Below, piece by piece: positions 62,957-64,000 of a DNA stretch of 64,000 bases. A program made the translations under genes and the position numbers. Under the pieces are notes generated by a model, which was given only the letters and a program-made list of their open reading frames with translations, did no database searches and was not told the origin of the DNA. Position 1 is the first letter of the stretch. Each line of letters opens with the position of its first letter. Source of the DNA: Pseudomonadota bacterium (GTDB taxonomy: Bacteria; Desulfobacterota; Desulfobulbia; Desulfobulbales; JAGXFP01); contig JAHJIQ010000045.1 in assembly GCA_018823285.1 (NCBI GenBank), positions 50,056 through 114,055 of the forward strand. Reading direction: 5' to 3'.

Positions 62957-63860
62957 TTTGTACTCTGTCTGGCAATTCAATATTTTCTGAATTAAAGACC
63001 ATGTTGTTTCCATCCAGCGTCATTAGGTCTCCCAGTTCTTCACCCATTACATCAAGTCCAAGAGAACGAAGATACTTAACTGTGGTGTTTGGATTCTTGT
63101 GGCGAAGTAATGACTGAATTGTGGCAACCTTTTTACCTTGATGGTAAAGGGTCGTTGCTCGCAGATGTCGCAAACCATGAAATCCGAATGGTTTGACCCC
63201 CGCTTTATCACAGAGGCGATTCAAAAAATCTTTCCGCTCCACAAAATGCTCACCAAAGATAATCCCAACATGTGGCTTGTCTTCAAGGCAGTAAAATAAG
63301 TATTCATGGTCTTTGATGGGCCTGTTTTCCAGCCACCAGATAATAGCCTTTTTCAGTTCTGGTGGAACTGGTAGCCAATCAAACTCCCATGTGCCATTTT
63401 CCCGCTTCTTGGTCCAGATTCTGACTTTATTTTCTTGAAGGTTAAGGTCGGATATCTTGGTTCTAAATACTTCTCCCCTTCTTAAAGCCAGGGCGTAAGT
63501 ATAGAAGACCATGATTTTGTCTTGACCTTCCGCAACATCGTATACTGTCAGGTAATCCTGCTCTGGTGGTACATAGCGGGGGCTTCTTATCTCTGGCATC
63601 CTCTCTGCCAAACAGGGATTCTCTTTGGGCAGGCCAAAGTACTTGATACCCCAGTTCCAGCCTGCGACGAGGTTTTTCCTGTCCTTGTTTGAAGCATTAC
63701 CAGACCTTTCTTCCATCTGAATCTGTAGATGTTCCAAAACCATAGCTGATGTTAAATCTTCTACAGCCATTTCAGGAGCGATGTTTCTGAAAAATGTTTT
63801 GAACATAGCACATTTTTCTTTATACACCTTTGTCGAGTGCTTCTTTCTGGAATAGCCCAA
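62940..63860 (-). pseudogene. Tyrosine integrase, 5' end removed by an IS21-family insertion
   Basis: The open frame gives 306 residues of a phage/island-type tyrosine recombinase. The core-binding domain is at about 10-95. The catalytic set is Arg in ALRRGE, Lys in TKKREN, His-x-x-Arg in FHGLRHLR, His in LLRHKNP, and the nucleophile Tyr in TTVKYLRSL. The frame is blocked upstream by a TGA lying inside the IS end that begins at 63861, and no ribosome binding site precedes the first TTG, so the true N-terminus is missing. The gene faces tRNA-Asp, 72 bp away, as integrases often do. Confidence 0.85.
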
Positions 63861-64000
63861 TGTTAATCAGCGTGGAATAATGACCCCCTTATGAGAGAAA
63901 ACAGCGTCGAAAATTGACCCCACAATGTTAACGCTCCATGGTCAAAAAGATCATGGAGGAAAACAAGGATGTTAATTGTGGAGACAATAGCAAAAATACG
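63861..64000 (+). mobile_element. Left end of an IS21-family insertion sequence (cut by window end)
   Basis: The sequence begins TGTTAATCAGCGTGGAATAA, an IS21-type terminus starting with TG. It carries two related subterminal motifs, AATAATGACCCCC (63877-63889) and AAAATTGACCCC (63910-63921), as expected of multiple transposase-binding sites. An istA-like frame opens at 63969. The element lies exactly at the point where the integrase frame is interrupted. Confidence 0.8.
63969..64000 (+). CDS. istA: IS21-family transposase IstA, N-terminal fragment
   Basis: Only ten codons and part of the next are visible: MLIVETIAKI, which matches the usual IstA start before its helix-turn-helix. GGAGG lies 11 bases upstream. 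The frame continues past the window. IstA is the DDE transposase and would normally be followed by the IstB ATPase. Confidence 0.7.
   Translation, partial: MLIVETIAKI

Overview
The window is a chromosomal segment of an anaerobic, Gram-negative bacterium. My best guess is Desulfobacterota, near Desulfobulbales. That guess rests on a PxxKW cysteine-rich protein, LpxI instead of LpxH, a B12-dependent ribonucleotide reductase, a BamA with a long N-terminal extension, a decaheme lipoprotein cytochrome with a partner outer-membrane barrel, hemerythrin, an Fe-S flavoprotein, and many PAS-type kinases. It is inference from gene content; no rRNA lies here.

Layout. 1-4.8 kb: an accessory, AT-richer stretch with a Bax-inhibitor-like membrane protein, unknown genes, a decayed gene, a MITE-like element and a PxxKW protein. 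4.8-6.5 kb: lone pilC-type gene and an IHF/HU gene. 6.6-15.5 kb: a plus-strand envelope operon lpxD-fabZ-lpxA-lpxI, a MurU-like/AmgK-like pair, der and a PAS histidine kinase. 16-18.4 kb: class II ribonucleotide reductase with an inverted repeat at its probable promoter. 18.4-22 kb: two paralogous secreted proteins of unknown function facing away from each other around a yjbQ gene. 22.4-26.5 kb: minus-strand operon of decaheme lipoprotein cytochrome, cysteine-free outer-membrane barrel and a periplasmic binding protein. 27-31.3 kb: a large Sel1-repeat protein, a secreted coiled-coil protein and a ParB-like protein. 31.7-41.2 kb: CCA/poly(A) nucleotidyltransferase, glycogen phosphorylase, Fe-S flavoprotein, bacteriohemerythrin, phosphofructokinase and a hybrid sensor kinase. 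41.2-55 kb: a tightly packed minus-strand run lysS-lolC-lolD-bamA-mfd-surA-rodZ-recO-orf. 55-62.5 kb: MetE-like protein, tRNA-Leu, and the proteostasis cluster tig-clpP-clpX-lon. 62.7-64 kb: tRNA-Val, tRNA-Asp, then a tyrosine integrase whose 5' end is cut by the left end of an IS21-family element that runs off the window.

Two repeat families are dispersed between genes. Family B (three copies, 235-314 bp) has terminal inverted repeats and a different 7-bp flanking direct repeat at each copy (one pair with a single mismatch), so it looks like a truly mobile, non-autonomous element. Family A (four copies plus a single-unit relic) is built from two related ~40-nt units and resembles a BIME/REP-type element. 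One copy sits directly upstream of the phosphofructokinase gene and creates a false upstream start.

The least explained parts are the paralogous secreted pair at 18.4-22 kb, the cytochrome conduit with an unusual CX3CH site and an attached binding protein, and the two repeat families. No CRISPR array, riboswitch or known defence system was found.
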